64,000 nucleotides of DNA from Eumeta japonica (taxonomy: Eukaryota; Arthropoda; Insecta; Lepidoptera; Psychidae), in assembly GCA_005406025.1 (NCBI GenBank), contig BGZK01000005.1:1054001-1118000 (forward strand). Direction: 5' to 3'. Of this stretch, positions 34,507 to 45,830 are shown in pieces (the stretch's first letter is position 1; each line of letters opens with the position of its first letter). A model generated the notes under the pieces. That model ran no database searches, was not told the DNA's origin, and worked only from the letters and a program-made list of their open reading frames with translations. The position numbers were made by a program, and so were the translations under genes.

Positions 34507-35929
34507 ATGGAGAATTCCAGAAAAAAAGTAATGCATAGTCAGGTAAAAACTTTTATTTGTTATTTATTGCTTTATCTCACGTGTTCTGTAGCCGTAGATA
34601 TTTAAAATAAAAATTGTTTATTTTAGGCTCGAGGAGTTATAGCTACTGTGTACCAACGAATGAAGTTCGAAGCTGAAAATGGTGTGGAGCGTAACCGATG
34701 CGAGGTGGCGCACTTCAAAAGCTGTGGGAGTAAGCGAAAGAACCGTTACAAGAATTTTGAAGCAAAACGAAAAGTGATTCAACTGGCGCGGTGTTGAGAT
34801 CACCACATAAGATGAAGAAACCTCGCAAATGCTTGAGACGAGATATCGATAATTTCGATATGGCAGTAGTAAGACGGACTATTAATAATTTTCATAAGGA
34901 ATATAAGCAATTTCCTACACTGAAAAGTTTGAAGAAGATATTGAACGAGAAAATTAATTATAAAGGATGTATCGAAACTTTACGACGTTTGCTGTTTGAT
35001 TTAGGGTATGAATGGATAAATACTGATGATAATCGCCGAATGCTTAGCGAGAAACATGACATACAAATGCTTAGGTACAAATATTTAAAGCAGTTGAGAA
35101 AATATAGAGAAGAAGGGAGAAATATTGTATATACAGATGAGAGTTACATACACACTACACATGTACAAAACAAGTCATGGGCAAATGAGAACGGATCTAT
35201 TGCACAAAAAAAAATTTCTAAGGGGCTTAGAATTATTATAGTTCATGCTGGCAACAAAATGGATTTGTCCCAAATGCATGTTTAATTTACAAGGCCAGTT
35301 CAACAACAGGTGATTACCATGACAACATGAATCACGAAAATTACAAAAATGGTTTAAAACTCAATTACTCCGAATATACCAAAAATCGGTTATCGTTATG
35401 GACAACGCGTCTTATCATAACACATTTGCGGAAAAAGTGCCCAATTCAACAGCAAGAAAGCGGACATGCAGGAGTGGCTTACCTATAAAAATATTGAATT
35501 CCGGAAGATATGAAAAGATAGAACTTTACGACATTATTTTAAAACATAAGGACAACTCTAAAAATTATGCCATAGATGCAATTGCTAAAGAAAATGATAT
35601 TGATATTTTAAGATTGCCTCCATACCACCCAGACTTAAACCCAATAGAAAAAATTTGGGTGTATTAAAAACTATGTAGCAAACAGAAATATCGACCAAAA
35701 CTATACGTCCATCCTGAATTTAATTAACGAACGCTTAGCTATGATTAATGTTACAATTTGGGATAAAACTTGCCAACATGTCGAAGAGACAGAAAATAAA
35801 TACTGGAAAGACTATGATGATGAACAAGAATTTACTATTTATGTAGGTGATTCAGAATCTGATAACGACACATCTAGCTTTTATGATAGCGATGAAAATT
35901 CTATATCTAGTGCTAATAAAGAGCATTGA
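34507..35929 (+). pseudogene. DD82E-type Tc1/mariner-like transposase, spliced and broken
   Basis: The transposase would cut the element ends and insert at TA. Exon 1 (34507-34542) encodes MENSRKKVMHSQ. An intron (34543-34626) joins in phase 0 to ARGVIATVYQRMKFEAENG. A helix-turn-helix follows (TSKAVGVSERTVTRILKQNE). The longest intact part is 34794-35265 and contains the first catalytic Asp in YTDESYIH. The second Asp is in VMDNASYHN (codon at 35401) and the Glu in PYHPDLNPIEKIW (codon at 35647). They are 82 codons apart as they stand, and about 83 if three small deletions between them are restored, leaving 82 residues between. Most relatives have 34-39. The C-terminus is acidic (DSESDNDTSSF) and ends at TGA 35927. 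Lesions: a frameshift near 34688, a stop and a frameshift near 34775-34790, and frameshifts near 35262, 35350, 35465, 35510 and 35665. Intact length would be about 445 residues. Confidence 0.85.
34543..34626 (+). other. Intron of the transposase gene
   Basis: CAG|GTAAAA at 34543 and TTATTTTAG|GC ending at 34626 bound an 84-bp AT-rich segment. Removing it joins two phase-0 exons. The downstream reading frame stays open and reads as conserved transposase, which supports the splice. Confidence 0.7.
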
Positions 35930-35944
35930 TTTGCTTTAGTTCGG

Positions 35945-35950
35945 AATAAA
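35945..35950 (+). terminator. Polyadenylation signal of the transposase gene
   Basis: AATAAA lies 16 bases after the stop codon. A second candidate, AAATAAAC, is near 36070. Confidence 0.45.
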
Positions 35951-36381
35951 AATTTAATTACGATTTATTTAACTAAGCTTTCCCATAACCATAACATATT
36001 TTGATGCAGGCTCAAATTGCTAGCACCCATAACGCTTATGTTTGAAATTTTTTAATGTCTCAACTTTTGAAATAAACATATTTTAATTTATTTAAAGTAA
36101 ATATTCATTTTTATGCTATCCTTACTCACAACATCTTGAGTTTTACCAAATTAGTCGTCGGACTAGTCATAATTCACACAGCTGTGCGACAGTAAGGACG
36201 CATTTTTTTCATAGAGTACGCTTATGCAGAGCTATATTATAACAATGAGCCAACTAGCGACACAATCAGTTGAGCATAAAATCCGTAGATTTGTTTTAGT
36301 TTAGCGACACGCACACATCTGCGCAAGGCTAGGCGGGGCTCTGTTTGTTCTTTCACTCATACATTTAACTGCGATATTTTA

Positions 36382-36415
36382 TGGAGGGGCGCGCCATGTT
36401 ATCGTAGATTATCTA
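36382..36415 (-). repeat. Right terminal inverted repeat of the DD82E element
   Basis: It reads TGGAGGGGCGCGCCATG then TTATCGTAGATTATCT plus one base, and is followed by TA. It is the complement of the left end. Confidence 0.92.
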
Positions 36416-36417
36416 TA

Positions 36418-37670
36418 ACGTATTAATGATGAAAACTTATATTTCGGTCCTAGTTCCTATCAGACGCATTTTACCATATGAAGTCTGTATTAAATCTAGA
36501 TTGAATCCTTACAACTACTACTTATAAAGCTATTTAGAGTTTTGAGCCAGCCGATGAACGAAAATCTAGAAAAAATTCATCTTATGGTTTTGAAGATTTT
36601 TAATACGTCGATGTCAATTTGTATATATTGTAATATAAAATTGATTATTACAACTGGAATGTTATTTGTTATAAAAAAAAATGAATACTCACACATATAG
36701 AAATGCTGAAGGCCTTTGTGACATGTGACGTCGTTTGTCTTTTGTATTATCATATTTTTACCATATATTTCTTAATTCTCATACAGATGTCTTCTCTTGT
36801 CGCATCTCGTTTGTGGTTCGATACTGGTTTAATTAAAATTAATGTGCTACAAATCAATAGCAACTTCTGTCATATATAATGGTGTCGTCAATTGTATTCC
36901 GTTTCCGTTTCCGTATTCTAATCAATGGGCTGTCCTTCAAGTTCGAGAGATCCCTTCACCTTATTCAATCAAATATAATTGCCATATGAAAACAGTTCGT
37001 TGGGTTCATGTATGCACGAAACTATCGCAAATATACAAAGTTTGTATAAGTTTGTATAAGTATAATATATAAAGTTTGGCAAAGCTAACAAACTTTTCAT
37101 GGTTATAAATAAACTATTATATTAACAATAATAAAATGAATAGTTTAAAAACAAATTATATGAAACTTTCAACTTTGTACGTATGAGTTTCTTTTTCTGT
37201 TATTAAAATTTTCAAAAAATCAACACCTTTGTAAAAAGATAATATGAATATATTTTTCTAAGCACGCATTTGAAGAAGCTCATTTTACACTTATAAACGG
37301 ACGCATTCAATTACGCATATATTTATTCTAAGTTGATTTATTATTTTTGTATATTCTAAATGAAATAAATTCACTTCCTTTTTATGCGTCAGAAATTCCG
37401 CCGTATGTGTTATCTTGTGACATACAAAACTAAAATAAAATACGTGATTAGTGTCCTCTCTGTGAATTGTCTTGGTTCTATAGCCGCATAACGAGCTCCG
37501 CGCCGTAGTTATTTTGGCATCGATGGATGTATTCGCCGCGTTTGCGCATTTCCGAGGATAAAGGGACCAATTTAGCCGCATCTTTGTGCTCTCCCTTCGG
37601 ATGATACTTCTCTTTAACTCGTATTAATCCCTAGTACTTTCTCAGACTTTAGAAACGCTTAAAACTAACT
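36418..37670. other. Noncoding stretch
   Basis: No gene was recognised. A TTTGTATAAG direct repeat occurs near 37040-37060. The 96-codon minus frame at 37291-37581 spans a slightly GC-rich patch at 37480-37580 and has no splice support. Confidence 0.45.
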
Positions 37671-38190
37671 GTTCTCCGCGACTTCGTTCGCGTGACGGCT
37701 ATGAAACATAACAATGTTTTATATGACGTGAAAGTATTTCATCACGCATAGAAAATCTTAAACGACCTGTCGTGGGGTCTTCTTCAAAGCCACAATATTC
37801 ATAGTGAGATTTCTTCATTTTCGTGAAATTTCTAAATTTAAAAAAAAAATAAGAAAGTTATGGATAATTGGACATTCTTTTTCTGTGACACTCGCACTGT
37901 CAAAAAATTTAACGGTAGGTAGATTAGGTTATTTATCCAATTCCACTCAGATGGTACTTTAAAAGAACGAGAGGGAAAATTTTGGATTTATTCTCTGTCT
38001 AGTCCCCAGGTAATGTAGCTCAGTATATTGTATCCTGAGTTAGGCAGTAAATTGCTGCTACTAGAAAATTATGAATTTTTTCAAATCGGTCAGTCTGTTT
38101 TTGAATGATGCTTAAACAAACAGACAGACAATAATTTTAAAAGCCGTTGTTTTGGGGCCTATATTATGTTTGTAGTACATACCACTTACT
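37671..38190 (+). repeat. CTCCGCGACTTCGTTCGCGTG repeat copy (decayed)
   Basis: The start (CTCCGCGACTTCGTTCGCG) matches the end motif of the common lepidopteran repeat. Further along, AAACAGACAGACA at about 38116 is typical of its other half. The borders are approximate. Confidence 0.4.
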
Positions 38191-39284
38191 TTTTTCAAAT
38201 AATATTCAATGTATAGATTTTCTTCTTTACGACTTTATTTTATGTACTGATAATTAATTTTTTTATAGGAGTTTATCGATGACGTAATTACATATTCCAG
38301 CTCGATGCGAATTTAAGAAAAAGATCCACTTCTCAACGGAATTGTGTTTTTGTCTTCTGAAAAAAATAACTAAAATGTAATAATGATTGTACCAAATTTT
38401 CTTTATCTACACTACTATTAATGTCATAATCACAAGAAATATCTTGTATTAATTAGTATTTTTTTTTAATCAGCTGAACAGTACCGAAACAATCGAATCT
38501 TTGCATGTTTAATATGGAAATTGCGTAAAATATATAACATTGTCCTGCAAATATCAAAACACCGCTAATAACGTATAAACAAGACAATACAGTAATATTA
38601 TTACAAGTCTAGATTATCTTTTTTGGTTAACAAAATACAGAATATTGTTTTGCGTGCATTTTTTACGTGCATCCACTACTTTGCGTGTATGGTATCTCTT
38701 CGTGATGTTGGTTTTGAAATGAGTTCAAATAACGCTGAATGTTTATGTAAGTGATAATTCAGTCTGACGTACAGCGAATGAAGTTTAGATATATTTAAGC
38801 GATAACACGCAAAGTTTTGCGTGTAATGAATGGACTTGGTTTAATGAAGAATATATATAATAGTTTCAATATGATTATCAAGAAATCTAAGACATTTTCA
38901 TTTATTAAATTGTTCTCGATTTCACCCACTTTTAATAGGCGATTGATTATTGGATATTTGGACAGTTAAAAATCACATGTTAAATTTGCAACTTCAGCTT
39001 CATTTTTCAGATTTTTCGTTTTTCAGATATTGTGACATTTAAGTATCATTGCAAATGGCATTTAAATGACACACATTTTAAAAATATGACGTCTGATTTT
39101 TAATATTCCAAGTACATGGCCTTAACAAGACGAAATGCCTTCAGAAAGGTAAAAATGCTTTAAAATTAAATATAAAAAATTACAAAGCGTTATTTATTTA
39201 GATATTTTTTTTGATAAAATTTATCTATGATATCAATATTACTATATATGTTTTAATATTTGTTTCAGGTAAAAACACACCGTT
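38191..39284. other. AT-rich noncoding stretch
   Basis: Nothing recognised. TTTTCAGAT is repeated near 39005-39030. Confidence 0.45.
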
Positions 39285-39570
39285 TCAGGTGTGAAATCGA
39301 TGCACGGCGGTTTTAATTTCGACTCGACAGCGAAACAGCATCGCAATAAAATAATTAAAAAAAAAACAAGTACGTGTTATTGTATATTTTTGGAATCGTG
39401 TCAATCGAAAACCAATCGAGATCGGGCAACGAGCGATCGAAGTATTGGCAACTAATGTCGAAAACACACACGTCGCCGCACGCATCGCATCAGCAAAGGG
39501 CCCGGTGCCAAACTTAATGTTTGTTAACTGCCAAATTTCGTTGCGTTGAAGGAATTCGCATCTTGTAGCG
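39285..39570. promoter_or_regulatory. Candidate conserved noncoding island
   Basis: CpG-rich mixed sequence (ATCGATGCACGGCGG, CGAGATCGGGCAACGAGCG, ACGTCGCCGCACGCATCGC) stands out from its neighbours. The 66-codon minus frame at 39285-39485 is not convincing. Regulatory role inferred only. Confidence 0.25.
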
Positions 39571-40335
39571 GTACTAGTTGCATACGAAAATTAGGTCATG
39601 CGCATAGATCTAGAGCGATACTATGAGTTTGCGCGTCACGACACTATTATTACGGACCTGGTTCTTCTTGACGTACCACAGTATTAAATATTCTTTGGAT
39701 ATCAAGAAACGAAGTCGGTCAGAGAAAAATTATAAACATCGATTTGGTTTTACTGTTATCTTAGAATTGCTTTAAACATTTTTTCCGATTCTTAACTTAC
39801 CAGTTGACTTTTCAAGATACATAGCTATTACGTCATTTATATTAAAAACCAAAAATTAGAGCCACCGCAGACAGAGATAATGTAACCACATTCCTAATAC
39901 ACGCCTTGTTCCTTTTATAATCCAAATCAGGGGTTGCGAGCCTAAAATAAACAAAACTTTGCGAGAATTACCTTCTTCTCGGTTGTCCAAATAAAATAAC
40001 ATTTATTTTTACAATCGAGAAGGAGGTATGACCTGCCATTTTAATGTTAATGTCATATTACATGTTGTCCTCCACGAAATTGTCACGAACACCGTGTTAT
40101 TTATAAAACCAAATCGGCCAAGAGCGAATTGGACTAACACATGAAGGGTTTCGTACACAGTGCAGTATTTAAAATTGCACATTTTTGAAAAATAGATTAG
40201 TGAAAAACAGTCGTCTTGCATAAGGGCCCCTTTGATTTTTAATTTAATTTCACTATTATTATTTGTTGTTATCGCGCCCTTATTGTAAAAATTTCAAATG
40301 TTTGTCTATTACTATTCAAAACATGCCGCTCTGTG
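39571..40335. other. Noncoding stretch
   Basis: Nothing recognised. A 70-codon minus frame at 40009-40221 is unsupported. Confidence 0.45.
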
Positions 40336-40412
40336 ACAAACGCACTAACTAACAGCGGAGCCTTAATCATAGGGTCCCGTTTGTACCTTTTCGGTACGGA
40401 ACTATATAAAAA
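40336..40412 (-). repeat. AGGGTTCC-type repeat fragment, minus-strand copy
   Basis: Read on the minus strand: ATAGTTCCGTACCGAAAAGG, then ACGGGACCCTATGATTAAG, then CTCCGCTGTTAG. This is the clearest copy in the window of the widespread TTCCGTACC...GGGACCCTA...CTCCGCTG repeat. Confidence 0.55.
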
Positions 40413-41149
40413 AAAATATTATCCTTAGGATACTTATCATAGGTGTTCTTTTGCTCCTTTTTGACGTGTCCAGTTAACTAAATTGATCAGATTTCAATTA
40501 AAAAGAAAAATGTTTCCACTTCGCAAAACCCGCATAGGCATACGTCGAGTGCAAAGCGCATCTATCAAAGTGCAGGTGCATTAATCTATCCGTTGTCGCA
40601 CAAATAATGTTCTAGAATTAAACATAGGCACGACCGGCCGGTCGCGTTCTAGAAATAGGCGCGGCTTTGCAATTATTTCAGCGCTCTGTCTTTCTGAAAA
40701 TTGGCATGCGTTTCTGATCTTTTGGTTGCGGTATTCGGAACAGAACTGCTGTTGTCTGCGCGTCCGCCGCTTGGAGGTTTTTGTTTGTTTCCTTTTATAT
40801 ATATATTTTTTCTGTTCATGGCATCACTTCGGGTGATATGGAACCGTTTTCAGGAAATTTCTGATTCAAATTTTCAGAACGATCTTGCAAAAAGTTTAAC
40901 GTTTTTAAGCGTCTTTTCATTTTGGGAATATGTTTCAGTGAAATCGCTTCAAAAAATGCGAGGAAAATATATAAAAAAAAATCCGTTAACAACGCTAATT
41001 GGAATCGATTTAATGATTTAATTTAATCTGAGGAAAGTCGATTTTACGATTTCAAAATTTCTTATGATTTCGATATGTCATTTGTTAAGAGCGATATTAT
41101 GAACCTTCAATTTGATGCGGTATACAGTAAGTTTTTATTTTTTTTTAAA
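40413..41149. other. Noncoding stretch
   Basis: No recognised gene. The 106-codon frame at 40701-41021 begins at a poorly placed ATG, is hydrophobic and Phe/Leu-rich because of the T-rich DNA, and has no splice evidence. Confidence 0.4.
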
Positions 41150-41520
41150 GTATGAGCGTCGATGCCTCGGCGCGTAAAATTTACATTCGTAATCAGTGCC
41201 ATTTAGCGGTCTACAATGACACGCGCCAGAGAGGGACGGAGCTATCGCGACGGACAGAGACGGGCATGTCTCCGATACCGGCCGCAGACACAATAGGCGC
41301 GCGCGACCGAAAAGGTTATTACGGAGAGCGACGAGAGCGAAAGGGATGGCGCTAGTTACGGAGCTCGGTGTCGAGCGAATAATAGTGAAACGAATTAATG
41401 CGTTTGCGCAAACGCATAAAAGCTCTGAACGTGAAGGAATGATTTCGGCTGTTTTGTGAAATGCCCGCAACGTTTGAGCGTCTCCTTCGGCTGCATGAAA
41501 TTTAATCATGTCATTCATGG
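41150..41520. promoter_or_regulatory. CpG-rich island
   Basis: GC-rich block with a near-palindromic TGCGTTTGCGCAAACGCAT at about 41400-41418. Long frames on both strands (41152-41355 plus, 41135-41518 minus) are explained by the composition. The minus frame of 127 codons has no motif I recognise. Candidate regulatory DNA. Confidence 0.35.
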
Positions 41521-41841
41521 CATAGCTGATTAATTACAAATAGATTGAATAGTCAGAAATTCGTAGATACAAATTGGATTTTTATCTAGTACAAGAATGT
41601 AATCCATTTTATTCATTTATTTCGTCACTATTTACGAGTGTTGCTACCGGAATGCGATTAAGAGGGTATTTTACGAACTCAACCTTATACATAATACATT
41701 AAAGTCGGTTATTAGTATTTTTATTGTCGACATAAAATGAAGAATTCTCTCAAAAATCCAACAAGAGGACAAAGTGGAGATGGGTTCCCTAACACTGCCG
41801 TAGCTAATATAGGATTGACGCCACGAGAGATGCACGTAAGG
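41521..41841. other. Noncoding stretch
   Basis: Nothing recognised. Confidence 0.45.
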
Positions 41842-41843
41842 TA

Positions 41844-42090
41844 GGGTCATCCATAAATTACGTCACACGTTTGGGGGTCAACGAAATGTGACAATGCGCG
41901 ACGAGGAGTAGACCAAAAGTTTCGTGACCTCAAATCGAAACGAAAAAAGGTTTGTATCTTTTATTTTGTCCAATGTTTAAAGTATTTTGAACCAAAAAAT
42001 TGTAAAACTGTTGTTGTCATTTACGTGACCACCTGTGACAAGAACCGCGGGGTCAAAATCATTTATGTAACACAGTTTATGGATGGCCCC
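41844..42090 (+). mobile_element. MITE with GGGTCATCCATAAA ends
   Basis: Inverted ends GGGTCATCCATAAA (left) and TTTATGGATGGCCCC (right) enclose about 247 bp, flanked by TA on both sides (41842-41843, 42091-42092). There is no coding capacity. Similar GGGYCATCCATAAATTACGTCAC ends are known to me from many insect genomes, but I cannot name the parent transposon with confidence. Confidence 0.75.
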
Positions 42091-42200
42091 TAGGCCCGTA
42101 ATCATCGAGATATTTGATGAATACCAGATAATGAATAATGAAGGATACATTAAACCTCATTATAATTTTGTCATTCGTTACTTTTTAAACATATAAAATG

Positions 42201-42614
42201 ATTGGTTGTCTGTAAAGTCGGTTTACGGACAATAATTTTACGTGGTAATGTCATAAAAAAACATTGATAAATAATTGCATACTTTTACGAATTGAAGTGA
42301 ATTATTATCATCAGTGAATTATAATTATTTTGTATAATACAAAGGAGTTAATTGAAATTGTTGTAATAAACAATGGAAACCACATTAACTTTTCGCTTCA
42401 CTTTGTAAACAGTTGACAAAACAGTTCACGTGTAGGTTGTGTGCGGCCGCTGTCTCTCTTCTACTCGGACGCATCGGCCAATGGAGTGGAAGAGAGATCG
42501 CTCGTTCCGCGCTCTCGCTCGCACACCCGGCTCAGGCGGAACGCGACAATGAGTCATGCTTTTTCGTGCGTGCAGCCGGCGTTCATCGATTTATAAGACG
42601 TTATCACGTCAAAA
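42201..42614 (+). mobile_element. TTGGTTGTCTGTAAAGTCG MITE, copy A
   Basis: Left end ATTGGTTGTCTGTAAAGTCG; right end TTATAAGACGTTATCACGTC plus A run. TTACGTGGTAATGTCAT near the left mirrors ATCACGT near the right. Between an AT-rich left half and the right end lies a GC-rich core (about 42425-42590) with the palindromic AP-1-type TGAGTCA at 42550-42556. It shares its core with copy B. The 69-codon frame inside the core is not a gene. Confidence 0.8.
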
Positions 42615-43984
42615 TACATTAGATATAAAATTCAAATAAAAATACAACTGACCTAATAAACCTGACCTAACGAAATACTGAATAATGAAAAAAGTGAACT
42701 AAAAGCAAAAAAAAAATATACAAATAATATGTAAATAAATAAAATATGTTTTAAATGGAAATAAGATAAATGCAGTAAAGGTTTATGGAAAATAGACAAT
42801 GCGTTATGAATTCAAGGAAGGACAGGGGATCTCTAACTATACGTGTGCGCATTGTACAGTTTGTTAAAAACATTAATAACTTTTAATTTAATATTGCATA
42901 GTTTACATATGCCTGAGATTTTATTGCTATCAGAAGGCGCAAACGATGTTTTAAAAATAAAATTGTCTCAACAGCCGGCACACCATCTCATTTATTTAGT
43001 GAACAATATCTACGAACATGATATGTGGGCGATAAATATTTTAATACAATTATTAGTTAGTATTATAAATATTAGTAGATTATTTTTTAAATCGGAATAT
43101 TTACTAGGTCGAATGAGATGACCGGGACAGAAGTCCTAAATAAAGGACATGTCCAAGTTCACAGGGCATAATATTTCAATCCGAACAAAGGGCTAAAGGC
43201 CTAAAAAAATAACCGGTAACGTCAGGGTCAGAATGGAAATGGGAATTAGGGGTGCATTCCGTGTCCAGGTGGGCAAAACCGCAAAAAACCTAGTAGTCTA
43301 TAATTTCATATGTAATGGTGCAAGCACACCGCTTTAAGCGATATGGGAGTTTTAAACAATATTGAATCTGTTTATGATATAGAATGGATATAGTTCATAA
43401 AGCTGAAATAGTTTAAATGCATATTTAAATTGTTGGATTATTATTTCAGGCGATTAGGTTTTAAAACTTATTATATTACGGTACTTATTATTATGCATTT
43501 CTGAATCTAAAACTTACTAAAATGTTTTTTTGGTGCTCGATAATCAAAACAAAAATAATGTAGGTACATTATTTATTGAATTTATAATATGTGTAACAGC
43601 TAATTTGACGTGAGCCGTTAATATCAGAAAACGCTATGGTTTTTTGACTAAGAACTTCAATGACATATATTATTGTAGTGTATGACTGTGTTATTTTAAT
43701 TTATCATTGTTGGGTGAATTTTGAATTATTGAGTAGAAAGTAGACGGTCAAAACAAATCTATAAAGCTAATGTTTATAATGAAAAGCAAGCATCGTTCTA
43801 TCAAATTCTGCGTATACGAAATCAATGGCGTATCACACGATGGTCAATTTTAACCACCCGTGACGATCTACGGGCGTAAGTGAAGCGAGAGAGGTACGCA
43901 AAGAAAGTGCCATGAAGAGAGGTCTATTGTCTCTACCTAACCTTCTAGATGTAGGCGTGGGTTTAAATTAAATTAAAAAAAAAA
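42615..43984. other. AT-rich noncoding stretch
   Basis: No gene was recognised. The 92-codon frame at 42843-43121 is Leu/Ile/Asn-rich and has no splice signals. Confidence 0.45.
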
Positions 43985-44490
43985 ATTGGTTGCCTGTAAA
44001 GTCGGTATACGGGCGAAAGTTTTACGTGACAACGACTTTGAGTGGTAAAATTTTTTAATGTGAATATTCATTCGTATAGTAGGAAGAAGGATGAAATAAT
44101 AGTAACAATTTAAAACATTTATTTATACAAAGAATTATATTTAAAACATTAATTTATACAAAGAATCTCGCACTGAATTTCATATTAACAAAATTTTATT
44201 TTTACCTTTACACATACATACGTATTTATATACAAATATACATACAATAACTTGCACATTTGCGTCTCTGTCTTTCTCGCTCTTAGGCGGGCTAACTGTG
44301 CTCGAGTGGAAGGGACGCGTGCCTTTCACTTTTTCTGTCTCTCTGCTCTTAGGCGGGCTAACCATGCCCGAGTGGAAGGGACGCGTGCTCACTCGCTCTC
44401 ATTGTGAGCGCATAACGTGAGCGGAGCGTAACGCAGTTTCTTGAAGTGTCACCCGGCAAACCAATTTATAAGACGTTGTCACGTCAAAAA
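43985..44490 (+). mobile_element. TTGGTTGCCTGTAAAGTCG MITE, copy C
   Basis: Same ends as copy A (TTGGTTGCCTGTAAAGTCGG and AAGACGTTGTCACGTCAAAA). Its AT-rich half is the same as in copies D and E, with a duplicated ATTTATACAAAGAAT unit. Its GC-rich core differs: it contains a 66-bp tandem duplication (44279-44388). Confidence 0.8.
44279..44388 (+). repeat. 66-bp tandem duplication inside MITE copy C
   Basis: GCTCTTAGGCGGGCTAAC starts at 44279 and again at 44345. Each is followed by CCGAGTGG/CTCGAGTGG and AAGGGACGCGTG. The second unit is partial. Confidence 0.85.
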
Positions 44491-45235
44491 GAAATGTGCG
44501 CTTAAGAATTTTGATTTCAATTAGACATTTCACAGACTGCCCAGTCACGCGGTTCGATTGCGACATCGCATCGTCCCGCGACGCGATTCTCGTATGTCTT
44601 TTATGAGCTCGGGACTTTCTCATTTTGTATGGTAATTTGTGGTTGTTATTGAAAGTAAATCTGTCTTCTCTTTGTGTACTTTTTTATCTTTATAGAATAC
44701 TTAAGTATACAAATATGATAGATAAACTTAATAATATAAAAGTACGTTGTATAATATATTGCATAATTAGAAATAATGTCGGTAATGTAAATACACGATA
44801 ACTTTATTATATATTATTATTTTGAAAAGATTGTGATATTTTTAGTAAAGTTTGGCGTCTAAGGTCGAAATTTAATTTAGGAACAGCTCTATTTTGAGTT
44901 TTCTGAAATAAATTGTTAACTTTTAAAGCTTATTTACATAGAAGTTAACGTTTAGCCTAATTGTACGATTTGGGATAACTTAACCTGCGACCGAAGCGAG
45001 CGAGTAACTCACGTGTTCACTGATCAACGATTAGCAATTTTGCATTTAGTAGTTAAAACGCAGGCATATTGACAGTGACTGTTGTAAATTTTTAACGACA
45101 TGCAATAACGTTTAAGTTTTTTATTTACGATTAATTATTATTTTGAAGCGTGAGCTTAGAAGATTAATATTTTAATTTATGTACCTACGCGTTTAAACTA
45201 ATTATCATTGCTTAGCGGCGAAGAAAAACATTAAA
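44491..45235. other. Noncoding stretch
   Basis: Nothing recognised beyond a GC-rich patch around 44530-44620 next to the MITE. Confidence 0.4.
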
Positions 45236-45495
45236 AGGGATCTACGATTTGGAGGTGATTTCTCGGAGCCTTCAAACGACATGCAAAATTCTCAACACGC
45301 ATTGGCCCAGCGTGTGGATTTGAGCTCAATTCGTCTTTCGCATACGTGTCCCGTGTCGTTTTCTTCGATCCATGGATGAAAAACTGAATAATGAGTTTTC
45401 AGTTCGAGTTGAACTATTCGGCCCTTGTGCCTCGGGGGGCACGTTAACCCTTCACGCATCGCATAGGTGACGACGGTCGCCGACAACCTCTCGCT
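45236..45495 (+). repeat. Decayed interspersed-repeat fragment
   Basis: CACGCATTGGCCCAGCGTG and CCTTGTGCCTCGGGGGGCACG TTAA resemble parts of common lepidopteran LINE/SINE tails that I recall. The order and borders are blurred, so this is a weak call. The 64-codon minus frame here is not believed. Confidence 0.3.
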
Positions 45496-45599
45496 CCTTA
45501 CTATTTCATCTTGCGTAACTTAAGGTTGAAATTGTGTTGTGGTGTTACCGTTCCAGTATGAAAATAATTTCAAAAAAAAAAAATGAAGTAGGAGCTGAA

Positions 45600-45830
45600 T
45601 TTAGCGCGTCCATTCCTCAAATACGACCTCTTCGAATGCATGCAATAATGAAATCGATTTTCCAACGATTCTTCCGTCGAGGAAATCGATTCCCACGATA
45701 GGATCTCGTGATGGCGTATATCAAAGAGCGAAGAAAAGCTTTAAAGGCGTTATTTATCGCACCCTGAGATGACGGAGCGGGCGACAGGTGCGCCGCCTCG
45801 CGGGGACATTTATAACGTCAGTATGAATGT
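45600..45830. promoter_or_regulatory. Candidate conserved noncoding island
   Basis: It contains GAAATCGATTTTCC, GAAATCGATTCCC, GCGTTATTTATCGC and a dense GCGCCGCCTCGCGGGG block. The repeated GAAATCGATT cores inside a CpG-rich patch suggest a regulatory element, by composition only. Confidence 0.35.

Larger units (their letters stand above)
34311..36415 (+). mobile_element. Tc1/mariner-like transposon of DD82E type, both ends present
   Basis: The element is 2,105 bp and flanked by TA on both sides (34309-34310 and 36416-36417), the target duplication of the IS630/Tc1/mariner group. Its 34-bp inverted ends are almost identical: left GAGATAATCTACGATAACAT then GGCGCGCCCCTCCA at 34311-34344, right the complement at 36382-36415. 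It carries one transposase gene (34507-35929, now broken) with a small intron, and about 480 bp of 3' noncoding DNA before the right end. The near-identity of the ends suggests a moderately young copy, although the gene has several lesions. Confidence 0.9.

Noticed and set aside
34791..34793. GTG start for the long transposase frame
   Set aside because: Eukaryotic genes rarely start at GTG. Homology and the HTH lie upstream, and the true start is the ATG at 34507 with frame breaks in between.
40701..41021. 106-codon + strand frame
   Set aside because: T-rich DNA gives a Phe/Leu/Ser-rich translation. No splice or start evidence.
41135..41518. 127-codon minus-strand frame, one of the longest in the window
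   Set aside because: Lies in a CpG-rich island with a competing + strand frame, has no recognised domain, and shows no acceptor or donor at sensible places.
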